Assembly (NCBI GenBank): GCA_963281255.1
Contig: OY725488.1
Location: 806,001 to 870,000, forward strand
Direction of reading: 5' to 3'
Source of the DNA: Aphrocallistes beatrix
Lineage: Eukaryota > Porifera > Hexactinellida > Sceptrulophora > Aphrocallistidae
DNA length: 64,000 nucleotides
The first letter of the stretch is position 1. Each line of letters opens with the position of its first letter. Of the stretch, positions 25,501 to 38,038 are shown piece by piece. Position numbers and translations under genes: made by a program. Below the pieces are notes generated by a model, which saw only the letters and a list, made by a program, of their open reading frames with translations, did not search any database and was not told the origin of the DNA.

Positions 25501-27554
25501 TGATATTACCTATCAAATACATAAATTTGACTGTTTAACCATAACGGTTTTCAAGATAGACGTCTCCACCTTGATTTACTCTGAAAAATCACATTAATAA
25601 AGTTTTAAAATGTTATTAAAAGGTCAAAATATCGCCAAAATTTATCTTAAATCTGTAAAAAACAGGTGTAAAATCACATAACTCACATTCCACACATAGT
25701 TGAGGTAAGGCAACATGACTAATGGACTCCAAAAATACGACTTCCTATTTAACAATAATACATTCCCATGCCTAACTTGGGCAGATTACGAGTAGCAATA
25801 ATTACACAATACACCCAAGTTCCAGGACCCGAGATTGAACGCCTACAGTCCTTACTTAAAGGAGTCTATGCCTAAATCAGATAATTGACGGAAGAATAGT
25901 TAATTGTATAAACAATGCAACTTACACAAATGATGTCAGCTGATGTTGCAAATGTCAAGGAGTAACAGATGAGTTGTTCAAGTGGGTGCAAGGCAAGAGC
26001 AATTATATTATTTTGCGTGAGAAATGTTTCAACATTCGAATCACTCGGTCGCATTCTAAGAATTGAACTACCAGTTGTCCAGTAAAGATAATTACTGACC
26101 CAATCATACCGTAGAGTGCCAATTGGCATAGAACCCAAATTCATTATTGTCTGCTTATCAGAGGAATCACTGAGAGATATTCGAGAGAGAAACTTAGAAG
26201 TTTGATCTATCTCTTCTAAGATGTACAGCTCGTTATTATTGATGGAAATAGCCAATTGTTCAATTTTCCCAGTTTGTTGCCCCATGTATTGGGCGTTGAC
26301 AAGAGAAACTTCGGAGGATTCTCCATCAAGATTTCTACTACGGACTACGCCAAGTTCAATATTGATATCCAATTTCTCAAAGTACGAGAATACTAATCTG
26401 ACAGTACTAGAAGATAAAGCGCATCCAGTGAAAGAGGTTGGACTGGATCCAGGACGACAAGTACAATAATATGAGTCAAGCGAAAACTGCACACAAACTT
26501 GGGAACAACCCCCGTTATTCGTACAGCAAGGTTCACTTCCACAGGGTAACGTGAATACTCCAGGCTGCAAAAGTGGTTGGACAAGCGCGAACGAGTTCAA
26601 AACGAAGCTGATCGGATAGTTTACGATGTCGTTACTATTGCGGATACTATGCAGGATAAAAGTAAATTCATTTGAAAACATTAAAAAAGAGAGGCGATTA
26701 TCGAAAACACTGAAGCAACGTGCATTATTTGGAAACTGAATTAACTGGGGTTCATCTTCAACTAAAGTATCGATTTCGTTCGGTGTACGAACCGGGATCG
26801 CCGTATAATCATACTGCCTAATGGAACGTCCAGAAAGATAAACAGAGAGTATTTTGGATGAACTATCACAGAACAAATCCAAGATATTTCCAAACTGTGA
26901 AGCATCGATCTCCTCAAATATTTCAAAGTTACCAATTTCTGGAGAACCAAAGTGTATGGTATTTCCTTCATTCCAGAACAACAAACTATCATTAGCCGCT
27001 GTACATAGCCTAGAAGAAGTAGAGGGATTCGAAAAAGATGAGAGAATAGTTGTAAGCCCGGAACTGATATCGTAGGAATAAATTCCTTGGGCTCCATTAT
27101 CAAGACCAATAAAATAGATCCTATCCCTAACCCAGTCGAAAGTTAGCGGCCCAACAGCATCAAGTTGCCCCGGGTTTATTATCAATAAGCTAGAGGAAGT
27201 TTGTTCAGGTTCATGCAGTGAGGCTACTCCGATCCGTGTGCCAAGAGAGAAGTATAAACTACTCCTAGCCAGACTAAAGTCGATAGATAGGAGCTGAGGA
27301 GAAGGAGGAGGTGGTACGTTGATCGTTTGTTCTCTCACGAGGTAAAACCCGGTACCGTCTAGGTTGTAACGCAAAATAGTAGTAACATTATCCTGGAAGG
27401 CGTAAAAAAGAAAGTAAGAAGGAAGTGGTGTGATCTGTCTACGAGTTCTCACATACTCTCGGGTTGATGCATCATCTAGATTGCTGGCATAAACGCAGAT
27501 TGCGCATAAAACTAATAAAATAAATACTGCAAATCTAATTTTTGCCGTTTGCAT
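22592..27554 (-). CDS. LRP-like receptor: two YWTD propellers, EGF modules, TM
   Basis: Four exons read from splice sites: 27554-25926 (donor GTAAGT), 24990-24609 (donor GTGAGT), 24422-24252 (donor GTTAGT) and 22959-22592. The protein is about 850 residues. It has a signal peptide (IRFAVFILLVLCAICVYA); a first six-bladed YWTD-like propeller (about 45-335); an EGF module (TNNGGCSQVCVQF, YYCTC); a second propeller that crosses the first intron (SNYLYWTT, EDRVYWGG); an LDLR-type EGF (RNNGGCSHFC); a canonical EGF (CLNGGTC, CSCPPAYIGVRCE); a Gly/Val-rich TM helix (about 22 residues); and a 40-residue acidic tail with GTYVNASFEV. Propeller-EGF pairs are the building block of LDLR, LRP and nidogen. 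No LDLR-A repeats are present. Role inferred: endocytic or signalling receptor. The ligand is unknown. Confidence 0.8.
23345..23830. repeat. Large inverted repeat (fold-back) in an intron
   Basis: The left arm (about 23375-23572) and right arm (about 23650-23830) are inverted copies with few mismatches. They include CAGTGGTTCTCTAACTAGGG and its inverse, with an 80-bp spacer. The left arm also carries three or four direct copies of GAGACAGTTGTGTACAAG. It lies in the third intron of the receptor gene. Reading frames inside it are coincidental. Confidence 0.75.
25195..25660. repeat. Large near-palindrome in an intron
   Basis: Arms of about 220 bp meet near 25420 (GGTGCAATTTATCAG... / ...ATAAAATTATTGCACC). 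Outer landmarks are CTCGAAAACCGTTATG against CATAACGGTTTTCAAG and AATCAAGGTGG against CCACCTTGATT. No coding content. It lies in the first intron of the YWTD/EGF receptor gene. Probably a fold-back element. Confidence 0.75.
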
Positions 27555-29158
27555 AACTGTTCTATTACTCTTTCAGAAATGAAATATCAAAGGTATACAC
27601 ATTTTTGAATAATGGTAAGAGCATACAAATTGACGATATAATAAAGAAGGTATCATTTTTCAGAGATAAAGTAGAATTTGCTAAGGTCATTACATTTAGT
27701 GGAACTCAGATAAATACTGAACTAACAAAAATGCATTACGTATTGGGTATAAGTGCCGCAACTATCTGGATAAAAGGACCGAAAAATATGGGAATATTCA
27801 GATTTAAATAAGCAGACACTATAATAACATTGTTCGCTTGATTTCGCATACAATTTAGTGCAGAATATGGCAGGTAATATTCTGCTGGACTAAGACTTAA
27901 TAACTTCGTAACAAGAGCGTTTAAGATATTTAGTTAAGATCATGTACAGAGAGTGATTGTGTTGAAAAGATGAAAATCGAGCTATTATGCTTAGGGAAGT
28001 ACGGGTAATGTATGTGGAACAGTATATTATTGGAATCTGAATTATACTCTAAACTAAACATTATCATGAGGAGGATTATCATACATGTTTATGCTCGTGA
28101 TACTCTTATGCTAAAATTATTTGAAATAAAATGGAAGCTCCAATAGTGACTCCAAAAATTGGAATATGTATTTTCAAGTAAACGAATAATTCAATTTTAG
28201 AGTCGAAATAAAGATTTCTTAAACATTGTCTACGAATTATAAAGTGATACTATAAATTAATTAAACGGAATTATACGCATCTTTTCGGGTGCGTGCACCG
28301 TGCAGGTAGAATTAATTACAGCTACAACTAATGATACACATTTTTACATAAAATAATAAATTAACGAAAGTCGTCGATTGTGTGGTAAAAAAAGAAAAAT
28401 GACACCTCAATTATTTGTAAATAACATCGCAGAATCTGAGTGCGGATTAAAAAAATTACCAACTGACCTATAATTTAAAAAGAAAATCTGTTATCATCAT
28501 TCGAAACAATTTAACGAACTATACAATCACATTATTAACAATTTAGAGTTGTGATGTCGTGATCTTTTCCACAACAACCTTCAACAAATAGAGTTACAAG
28601 AAAAAAGTCTTTGATGTCACGTGATTGCTAGGAGCTCAGATGATCGTGGGTAATTAATTGCAATTTGGTTGAAATTGATTGTCAGATAAGGAAGCATCTA
28701 TAAAGTTACTTTCGGCAAAAATTTGAAAAATTATGCCATACACTTAGCCAATCAATACTACAAATCAAATTAGTGATTCTTGAGCAGTCGTAGGTGATTG
28801 CGAAAGAATATTTTTGCGGTAAGCAGTTTATCCAAAATGTTGAATAAAATGTGTCCACTTTGCAATGAAAGTAAAAGTATATATAGCATAAAATCAGCAA
28901 AATGTCTATATCATTAAAACTACAACTGTCACAGTACTTAGTGATTTGGATTCTGAAAGTAAAGGTATTTCTGGAACAAATTAATTACTTACAAGTCGTA
29001 TGTTTTTCAAAATATAATAATAACTGTACAAACTTTAATATTATATCTATAAGGGAGGGGATTTGAAATGTTGTTCGATAAGTTACCAAAAAAACTCGAG
29101 TGATCAATTGGGATAAACCTTGTGTACTATGTAGTGTTTCATCTTTACTTTTTTTAGG
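27555..29158. other. Shared upstream region of two divergent receptor genes
   Basis: 1.6 kb between the start codons of the YWTD/EGF receptor (minus) and the VWA-FN3 gene (plus). It is AT-rich with no supported exon. CTTTACTTTTTTTAG ends at 29157, two bases before the VWA-gene ATG. This is a good 3' splice site, so a non-coding 5' exon (or a trans-splice acceptor) probably lies upstream. Confidence 0.5.
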
Positions 29159-32100
29159 ATGAGAGTATTACTCTTCGCATCACTCGTGCTCCAAATACTG
29201 CTGCTTGGACAAGGACAAGAAGTCTTGTGAGTATTCTAACCTAATTAAGTGTCTGTAAAGTAGTGCGTTTAAATCCCAGATTTATTGTAATGTATCTTGA
29301 TAGCTAAAATTATTTTAAACCCAATTTATCGCGGTTTATTAATGTGAGTTCTTCTACCTTTCGCACTCAAATAAAATGCAATCTTGCAGGTTTTACAGAT
29401 TGATTTTGCCATCTCTATTCATACGTATCGTCTGCACTTTCAAGATCCTGATGATATAGCATTTATTGATTGCACATCAGTGTAGTACATTAGGGGTTTC
29501 ATTTTTGGAAAATTCACAATTTTCTCATTTTTCTGGCGCCAATCGACATAGAATTGCCTCATCTCTTAATGACTGGTTCAGAATTGCGTAAAAATAGTTG
29601 CTGTTTTTAGTTATGATGTTGAAACTAGCTAGAATTTTAACTTTTGACTTTGAAACACCATAACTCGCCAAAAACCGATACGCAATTCTGAACCTCACTT
29701 GAAAGAAACAATTTTAGGTAATTGTGATAACTCGCTGAGTTATGATGGTTAAAATGATTTGGAATTTTGCAAAAATCCACTTCCAGTTATTGAAGTGGGC
29801 ATTTTGGTCAAATAAAACCCCAAAGGGTGCTTTGGGGTTTTGGTAGAGAACTACAAAATTTAAAATCCGTTTTTGTCCAAAATGAACTTTTTGCAATTTT
29901 CAAATTCGGTGCTCCTTGGCAAATTTAACCTTAACAGCCAAAGCTAGTCTAGATTTCCATTTCATATTCTTGAACATACAGTTTATAGGAAAATATTTCA
30001 TTGAAGGAAAATCGTAAATGTAGCATTGAAAACTATAAATAAGATTGAAGGGAGGTACCCTAGCTGTTAACCCAGCATTTCTACCACTCCCGAATGGTAA
30101 ATTGAAGATATAATCGCTACATTGCTATTTACATCTTAACTTGAAAATAGTGCGATAATGTGTTTATAAATTCAAATATTTTTAGGCAATGTCCATTACT
30201 AAGAGTCTTCTTCGAGATAGATGCCTCCTTATCTATACAACAGTCAGATTTCAACAATGAAGTTGCAGTGGTTGGGAGCCTAATAAACAGTATTCGACAC
30301 AGCGTTAGTAGCCAAGCTGGTTACATCCCGTTCGATGTAGACGTATCACTCGCCAGTTTGAGACCTCTCTCAACTGATCTTGAAGCCCAAATATCGCGAC
30401 TAAGTACGCTAGGTTTAGGATCTTCTGGAACGACTAGTTTTACCAATGCACTCAGGTATGCGAATGAAACTGTCTTTCCGACAGCCTTTCTTCTCGAGCG
30501 AAATGTTCTGGTTTTCATAACAGACGGGATTGACACTAATGCTGTTAATTCGGAATTGATAGCTCTCTCAAATGCTTTAAGAAACGAAAAGGCAACGACA
30601 ATAGTAGTTATAGGGTTTGGAATCATACCAAATTCCGCTCAATTAGTAACTATAGCCAATTCCACTACAAATACATTATTGTTTCCAAACTCACAAGCTA
30701 TGGCAGATAACTTTCAACGAATCTTTGCAGATACAAATATTTGCACTACAGGTTAGTCCTAAAATACAAGTAACAAGTTAGAAACTATGAATTAATAATC
30801 ATTACATCTATACCAATAGTCCAACTTGTGCCACCTATTGGATTATCTGCTACAGACATCGAGTCTACAAGAATGACTATTCGTTGGACTCTATCTACAT
30901 CACCTGTTACTGCGTATCGTGTTTGCTATTCGACAAGTACAGACAGCAATAACATATGTGATAACATGGTGACTGCACAGCTAACAGCGAGTTCTCAAAT
31001 CATAAGCGGCTTATCCCCATTTACACAGTATCGATATGCCGTCTTTTCAATTAACAACAACGCATTACAAAGGAGCAGCATTGAATCACAAACAACAGCT
31101 CAAGAAGGTAATGCAGATAAATAATATATATAAATACCTATTAAATAAAGCTATGTGTCGAGGATAGTTGTATCAATTATGTTATGTTTTAGCATCAAGT
31201 GTCCCAGTGCAAAGTCTCGACTCACAAGTTATCAATTTCAATACGGTCACAATCACTTGGCTAGCTCCTCCTCAGCAAGGAAGAAATGGAATAATTACAC
31301 AGTATGAAATATGCTACCTACCTCTGCCATTGGAAGATTGCCAACCATTAGCACTAGTGGATGCACAAACGTTCACTCATACCGCAACAGTTATGCCGAA
31401 TACTCAATACAGAGTTCGAGTTAGTCCGATTAGTTCAGGTGTCTCAACAAATCAAAGGGGAATGTCAGCTTCGGACACCTTCGCCACATGTAAGATTTTC
31501 TCATTGAAAAGTTTTGTCATTGATAATGTAGATTGGTATTGATGGTTTTTCCTCCTAATAGCTCAATTCCCAGCTATAGACATATTCAGAGCTAGAGCTT
31601 TATCTGCGACGGAAATTTTAGTCGAGTGGCTAAGTCCCAGTTTTACAGTAAACAGCTATATATTGACCGCTTCAGATGGAAACAATCCCCCTATCACAGT
31701 AAATCCTGCTGGAACAGCTACTTCTTTTGTAATTAGCGGCGCAATTCCTTTCACAAATTACCAGGTTACGCTACAAGCCGTGACTAACAATGGACTCAAT
31801 TTGCCTAGTAGTAGTGTGCCAGTAATGACTCTTCAAGCACGTAAGTAAATCCTATTTAATAATACTAACAATAATATTCTAAAATTGATTTATCATGCAT
31901 CAATTAGCTCCATCTGCCCCGGTTGTAAACCTCGTAGCTGAAGGATTCACGCCCATATCCATCCGTATTAATTTCACACAACCGCCTATGAACACCTGGA
32001 ATGGCATCTTAACCTCTTACCTCATCTGCGTCAGAGACACTCCTCAGTCCATGTGCGAAAGAAGTGTCCGAGTTGACTACGCAGTTACCATATCACACAT

Positions 32101-33991
32101 TTTCGAAGGACTGAGGGCTGACACTCCGTACAATGTTAGTGTGTCACCGGTTAACATTGCTGGACAAGGGCCGGAGAACATAGTTGCAGTGAGGACAGCA
32201 GCAGGTTAGTCGACTAAATCAGGGAACAAGGTACTGGGGATAAAGTAATTGTATTGAATCGACCGCTAAATGGACTCGAATAATTTAGCTCTATTCATGT
32301 GGAAGTAATTTCGACGTGTGTGATTTAATTTATCAAATATAGCCGACATTCCACCTGTATTGGATCTGAGAGGAGAGCAAATTGGCGCGCGCCAAATCAG
32401 CGTCAACTGGAGGAACCCCCCAGAGGCCTCGGACACCAGTATTGTCGGGGGCATCCGAGTCTGCTACGGGGAAGCAAGTATTGACTGTCAGTTCTCAGTG
32501 GACCTCCCTCAGACAGCGGAGAGTGTACTCCTAAATATTACTGAGCCGATCAACCCCTACTACATCAGTGTGTCCCTCACAACCCCTTCAGGAAGTAGGG
32601 GGCGACCGAACTCTATCTTTGTCAACTTATGTAAGTTTTATAAATTCTAAAATTTCGAGCGAAGTAACAAATGAATTTTATAATCAATCTAAACTTCTTA
32701 GTTATCGTGGAAGTTGGAAATTTAATTTCAGATGCTGTGTCCGCGAATGAAATTCCTGTTAGCTGGACAGCTCCGACAGTGCCCATACGATTCACCTTGC
32801 AGGCTTATTCAGTTTGTGTGAGACGAGCGAGTGAGACTGCTTGCTTTCGGAATTTCACTGTTTTACCAAACACATTGGTTATTGTCTTGCAAGGGCTGAA
32901 TCCGAACACATTACATTCTACTTCAGTGTCCCCAGTCATTCTAGAAGATTTCTTCATTCGAGTTCAAACAACTGCAGCAACAACATTCCCTGCCTGTAAG
33001 TTTCTGTGTAGATAGGATACTAACATTTAGAAACAAAAATTATGCTTAATCTTTTTAGCACCTCCTGATGCGCCAGCATTGGTGTCAGTTGATTTCGCAC
33101 TCAGAAGGGCCTTGCGTATTTCGTGGACACTACCGACCAGCCAAACTGCAACGATCATAACATACGAGGTAGTATATCAGGGCACAGTAGTGGACACGAT
33201 TGGGGTGAGAAGTGTCAATGCAACCATGGGCTTGATGTACCGAACGATATTCAACCTAGAAGAGGCCGAGACTTACATGATTCAAGTGAGAGCGAGGTAT
33301 ACAACCGGGCCTGGGTCTCTGACTGTCCCAGTTCTAGGAACCACATTGGAAGATGGTAAGAATTTTTATCTGAAATATGATAATTAGGTCGTAAACCGAG
33401 TTATTAATCAGTTTATATTGTATAGCTCCAAGCAGTCCGGTCACGGATTTAGCAGCGAGGCAAGACGGAGACGGCATACTGGTTACATATTTCCCTCCAA
33501 TCCTCATTAATATGAATGGGAGAATTACTCGCTATGACGTCATCTGCAACTACGAGAGCAATGGGATGTCCAACTCAGTCGTGAATAGAGTTGATGGAGA
33601 GACTCATGGCGTCACGATATTCAACTTCCCACCCCAGACTACCTGCAACATAACTGTCATTCCCTTTACTGCTATAGGGCCTGGGCCTGAGAGTGCAGTT
33701 CTAGCAGCAGCGACACAGGATCAAGTCGATTTTGGTAAGAAATAAATCTTTCACTAACAGTTCGACTGTAATTCTTTAATGAACTTCTAAATTTACATGA
33801 CATTTTTTGTAGCTCGGTTCTGCGATGATTTCAGGATTGGGGTCTCCTTGATAACCATTCTCTCAGCTCTACTGATTGTAGCCATCATTGCACTAATAGC
33901 TTTCGTAGCGATACATTTTTGGAGCAACCACAGAATGCCAAAAAAAGAAGATGTTGTAATTTATGCTTCACCTCAAGCAAAGACTGTGTAA
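29159..33991 (+). CDS. VWA domain plus eight FN3 repeats, type I membrane protein
   Basis: Eleven coding exons: 29159-29226, 30186-30751, 30820-31107, 31193-31489, 31562-31840, 31908-32204, 32343-32630, 32702-32995, 33059-33355, 33426-33734 and 33813-33991. Exon 1 gives a signal peptide (MRVLLFASLVLQILLLGQGQ). Exon 2 is one von Willebrand factor A domain with a complete metal-ion adhesion site: DASLS, the Thr of GTTSFTNAL, and the Asp of FITDGID. Exons 3-10 are one FN3 domain each, all bounded by phase-1 introns. Exon 11 holds a TM helix (LITILSALLIVAIIALIAFV) and a 27-residue basic tail. A polyadenylation signal is at 34113-34118. A matrix or cell adhesion receptor is inferred from this architecture, with metal-dependent ligand binding. 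The long first intron (959 bp) contains a dispersed repeat. Confidence 0.88.
29515..29910. repeat. Dispersed fold-back repeat, copy B
   Basis: Carries ATAACTCGCTGAGTTATGAT, GGAATTTTGCAAAAATCCAC and ACCCCAAAGGGTGCTTTGGG, plus an inner inverted pair (CAGAATTGCG...CATAACTCGCCAAAAACCG then CGCAATTCTG). These modules match 9360-9780 in opposite orientation. It sits in intron 1 of the VWA-FN3 gene. Confidence 0.6.
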
Positions 33992-34112
33992 AAGTACATT
34001 TCATATTGTAATTGTCCCCTATTATCCAACTAAGTCTGTTTTGAACTGTTTGATACAACTTTGTATTGTTTTTAGTTTACCATTAACCAGTCTGTAGCAT
34101 TAGAGATTTACT

Positions 34113-34118
34113 AATAAA
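34113..34118 (+). terminator. Polyadenylation signal, VWA-FN3 gene
   Basis: AATAAA, 122 bases after the stop codon. Confidence 0.6.
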
Positions 34119-34927
34119 CTTGTAAACTGACCACTAAATTTAATAATTCCCTTCGATGTTCCATATTTAACGTATCTGGAACAGATGACGTCATTATCTG
34201 CAGTAGGCCATGACGACCGCAATTGCCAGAAGAAAAGCTTGTGCAAATTAATCCTAGTTGAAATGTATTAGTACAAAATTCTTACGTACAAGGAACTGAA
34301 GTTAGTTTCAATACAGTTTTGGTGTTCTTATAAGATCATAATTTATCACAAAAGGAGTGGGGCTAATGGTATTTTATTGTCTTAAAAGTTCCTTCAATTC
34401 CATGGGATTCAGTTTTAAATCAGAATTCTGATAACTATATTTCAACATGGATAAAACAACTTAAAATATAACATCAAAATGTTAAATTGAAACTATATAT
34501 TAATATTCGAGATTAAAACATAAAATTGAATCGATAGTCTATTAATAAATACTAATTAATGAAATTAAAATTAAGCAAAACATCATCACATACATAATTC
34601 ATTATTAAACTTTTTGTTTCCATCAAAAATTCTTATAATTAATAACGTACTCTCAATCCAAGTTATTAAATTATTTCATTAAGCAAATACATATTAGATT
34701 ATAATGTCAAAACTTAAGCAACTACCGCCCATAACGTGTTGCCACTTTATATTTGTTGCATTAGTATTGGGTGTTCTATACTTGATTTACACATTCGCTA
34801 GTCACACTGATGAATATTTTGGGCTAAAAATGCGTAATTTAACTCAAAATATTTTTTAAAGGACCTGAATTTTAAATCAATCTATCGAATCGAGATAAAA
34901 CAGATAACTTTCCTAGTTCGAATTCTA
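34119..34927. other. Convergent intergenic region
   Basis: Between the 3' ends of the VWA-FN3 gene and the prolyl-tRNA synthetase gene. Very AT-rich, no gene seen. Confidence 0.4.
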
Positions 34928-36247
34928 TCATTTACCAAATCGATTTATCAAGTGATTAACTAAATCTATGCAAGTGTCAAAATGGTCGTAGATTTCATCT
35001 CCTCCAAAGTCCCTCGTGATGAGCTCAGCTCCGTCTCCCTGCTTATCACTCAAAACGATCGAATAAGGAAACCCGAAGAGACTGTTGTCTTTGAGTTTGT
35101 ATGAGTGCATGAGGTGCATCCGGTTATCTAACACGATTTCGCCTCTCAATGCATGATCTAATGAATGATAAATTTCGTGCGCCCTTTCCAAGTGTCTCGA
35201 ATGATTAGGCTCCTTGGAAGAAAGAGGAATTACTGAAACTTGAAAAGGAGCTAACTTACCCGGCCAACAAATTCTATTAGGAGTGCGTTTGCTCGTGTGT
35301 TCACAAAGAGCGCCTAATATCCGTGTAACACCTATGCCATAACATCCCATCTCAACTGGTACTTTCTGGCCCGACTGATCAAAATGTTTTAGACCAAATT
35401 TTTCTGACGTTTCAGTACCGAGATAAAAACAGTGAGCAAGTTCAATTGCCTTCTCTTCTTTCCTTTCACAGCAATTAGGGGAGGTACATGTGGTAGGCAC
35501 TTGATTAGTATCAAATGAGAGAATTTCTTCGTTGGCCTGTATTTTACATCGAGCGCAATTGATTAACACATTTTCTCCCAGAGTGCAAGGTAGCTGAAAC
35601 TCATGAGAAAAATGGCCTCCCATACCCCCGACATCCGCTTCAGTCTTCAAAACAGGGAGACTGATATCGGTGAATATTTTTTCATACGCGCTACAAACTT
35701 TGGAATAACTTTCTAAAGCTTTCTCTGAATTAGTGTCGAATGAATACATATCTTTCATAAGAAACTCCCGACAACGTAGGAGGCCGTATCTGGGTCTCAT
35801 CTCATCTCTGTACTTGGTCGTAATCTGGTACAGTCTGAGGGGCATGTGTTTGTATGAGCTGGCCAAAGCGTTGGATGCGACAAGACTCGTTATACTTTCC
35901 TCGTGAGTGGGAGACAAGCAATATTTCCGGTGTGCACTATCCTTGAGTTGAAAGAGTTCGTGGCCAATAGTCTCTACTCTCCCGCTACTCTCCCAGAGAC
36001 TGAGTGGGGCTAAGCTGGACAGATGCACCCTGGTGCCCCCAATTTCATGCATGCGTACATCAATAGCGCCTTCTAGCTTCTGTATAAAACGCAGGGCTGG
36101 ATTCATCAGATGGAATATTCCAGAACAAACAGGTGAGATAATGCCAGCAGCGAGTAGCAGCCTCAGTCCTCTGCTTAACCCGTCGCGTTCCAAATCTTTC
36201 AAAATGGTCACAGATGTTTTGAGAGCAAGAGAATAAAATGTTTGCAT
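34928..36247 (-). CDS. PARS2: Mitochondrial prolyl-tRNA synthetase
   Basis: A 439-residue class II aminoacyl-tRNA synthetase of the short bacterial/mitochondrial ProRS type (human PARS2 has 475). Landmarks: an N-terminal presequence-like segment; GLRLLLAAGIISPVCSGIFHLMNP (motif 1 region); SPTHEESITSLVA; motif 2 TKYRDEMRPRYGLLRCREFLMKDMYSF, read in two parts; a Cys-rich short insertion (CARCK, CTSPNCC) in place of the full bacterial editing domain; motif 3 GCYGIGVTRILGALCE; and a C-terminal anticodon-binding domain (APFQVSVIPLSS onward). It charges mitochondrial tRNA-Pro. Single coding exon, ATG at 36245-36247. The CxxC-like pairs may bind zinc. Confidence 0.93.
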   Translation of the reverse strand: MQTFYSLALKTSVTILKDLERDGLSRGLRLLLAAGIISPVCSGIFHLMNPALRFIQKLEGAIDVRMHEIGGTRVHLSSLAPLSLWESSGRVETIGHELFQLKDSAHRKYCLSPTHEESITSLVASNALASSYKHMPLRLYQITTKYRDEMRPRYGLLRCREFLMKDMYSFDTNSEKALESYSKVCSAYEKIFTDISLPVLKTEADVGGMGGHFSHEFQLPCTLGENVLINCARCKIQANEEILSFDTNQVPTTCTSPNCCERKEEKAIELAHCFYLGTETSEKFGLKHFDQSGQKVPVEMGCYGIGVTRILGALCEHTSKRTPNRICWPGKLAPFQVSVIPLSSKEPNHSRHLERAHEIYHSLDHALRGEIVLDNRMHLMHSYKLKDNSLFGFPYSIVLSDKQGDGAELITRDFGGDEIYDHFDTCIDLVNHLINRFGK

Positions 36248-38038
36248 TTTGAATTTCTAAGAAGTATGAGTAAATTAGTGAACATGCAGAATTCTATTTC
36301 CGATATAGAATATATAAATGTTATTTCAACCTTTACTTCCTGAAGTGTAAATAAATATCAAGACATATATGATGCAAGTGAAAGGAATAATTTGAATAAA
36401 AAGACTGATTGCGAAATCAAAATTTTGCAAATCGTCGAAATCAACGGAAATCGAATTTAAACATTACAATAGAAGCAATCAACATTATTCATCAAATTAC
36501 AGGCTCAGCGCAAATATATAGAATGATGTAACATTCAGATGTTATGTACAGCACTTTTACAAGAAAAAAAGTAGGAACGTATGTAAGTATGATTACATCA
36601 TACTATTTCTAACTGCTGCCAAGAATTTTACATTCTAAACAATTCGGTTAGCGTTGGCACAATAATTTTTGCTAAATTTAATATCAGAATAAATTTCTAA
36701 TATAATACAACATTCATGTGGTTCATCCATGCGATAACTATTAAATGAGTAAGGTGCATTCATAATTAAACCTAGGTGAATTAATTTCAGAGCAAGAGTA
36801 CAATTTCTGCTTGCGTAACTAAATCTCATTCGTATAATTGAGGTTACACATACTTCAATAAACGTATGAACTGTTCATAATACGTGAGATCCTCGGACAT
36901 GTCATTGAACTTTCAGATCTCGAATTTCACAAAATTCTGGATAATAGCTCAAGATGATAAACAAATATTGAAAACTTCAAAATAAAATTAGTAATTCAGG
37001 TTAATTTGAAGCGAAAGGCATTCACCACTTCTTTCAATTAGAGATAATGCACAATACATCTACAGGTGTGCAATATATTCTCGTCAGCACATGGATAAAA
37101 CCTAACTCCGGACAAGAAGTACATATTCAAACAGTCCCTTAGTGTAGGATGTACTAACGAAATCTGACTCTAAATATTAAAGATCTTGTCTGTAGAAAAG
37201 ACATTTAAAAAATTCTTCTCAACTCACTAGTATTATTTGGCATGACAAGTTCTAAATCGATAGAGTAGGAAGAGATATAATATAACAGTTTTTGAATGAA
37301 CTTGTCTAGGATAACGTGCAAACTACGGACTATGATGAGATGAGTTCTTACAAAAGTCTAATCAAATAAACAAGAGTTTAGTGCATATCCAACCAACGTA
37401 GTATCTACTCAACTAGTAACTACGTTGTCCTCATGATACCTGCAATACACCCGCAAATACCAACCTTGAGAATCGCACACGGCAATTCTACGGCCAATAT
37501 ATAAATTCAAAATAGGCAATGTGACAATCCAACCATAAATAGAGTGCCGTATTAAGATAAATGAGAATACATTGGATCCCATATAAAGAGCTCGGTTGGA
37601 GATAGCTGATGGAACGAATGAAATAAAGATACAATTTAATGACAGATACAGGTAACTCTCAAATCAGAACCACTGACATCGGTACCTTAGGTAAACCACG
37701 TAATAAATTCATTATACTGGTGTTATGAAATACCGCTCCGAAATGTTGAGATCAAATTTATACTCTCTGACGCTATGTGTATGTGCAATTAAATTTATAA
37801 TAAAAATATTTATTTTCAGAAATATTTAATACGATTGATTCTAACATTTGAATCGCTTATCATGGCATATAATAGAGAAAACTTCTGACAATGTGCCACA
37901 AGAGGTATCTTGTGTTTTAATTTGTTAAATTATATAATTTAATAAAATATCCTCGCATGCAAATCTCAACATGAGTAAGGCTGAGGCAATTTAGCAGCTG
38001 TTTTAAGGCTTATTTTAACAATTATCAATATAATAAAA
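36248..38038. other. AT-rich stretch without a supported gene
   Basis: No exon-like segment with both splice sites and coding composition was seen. TTTATT at 37809-37814 could be a polyadenylation signal for the Maf-like gene at 38039-38458. Confidence 0.4.
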
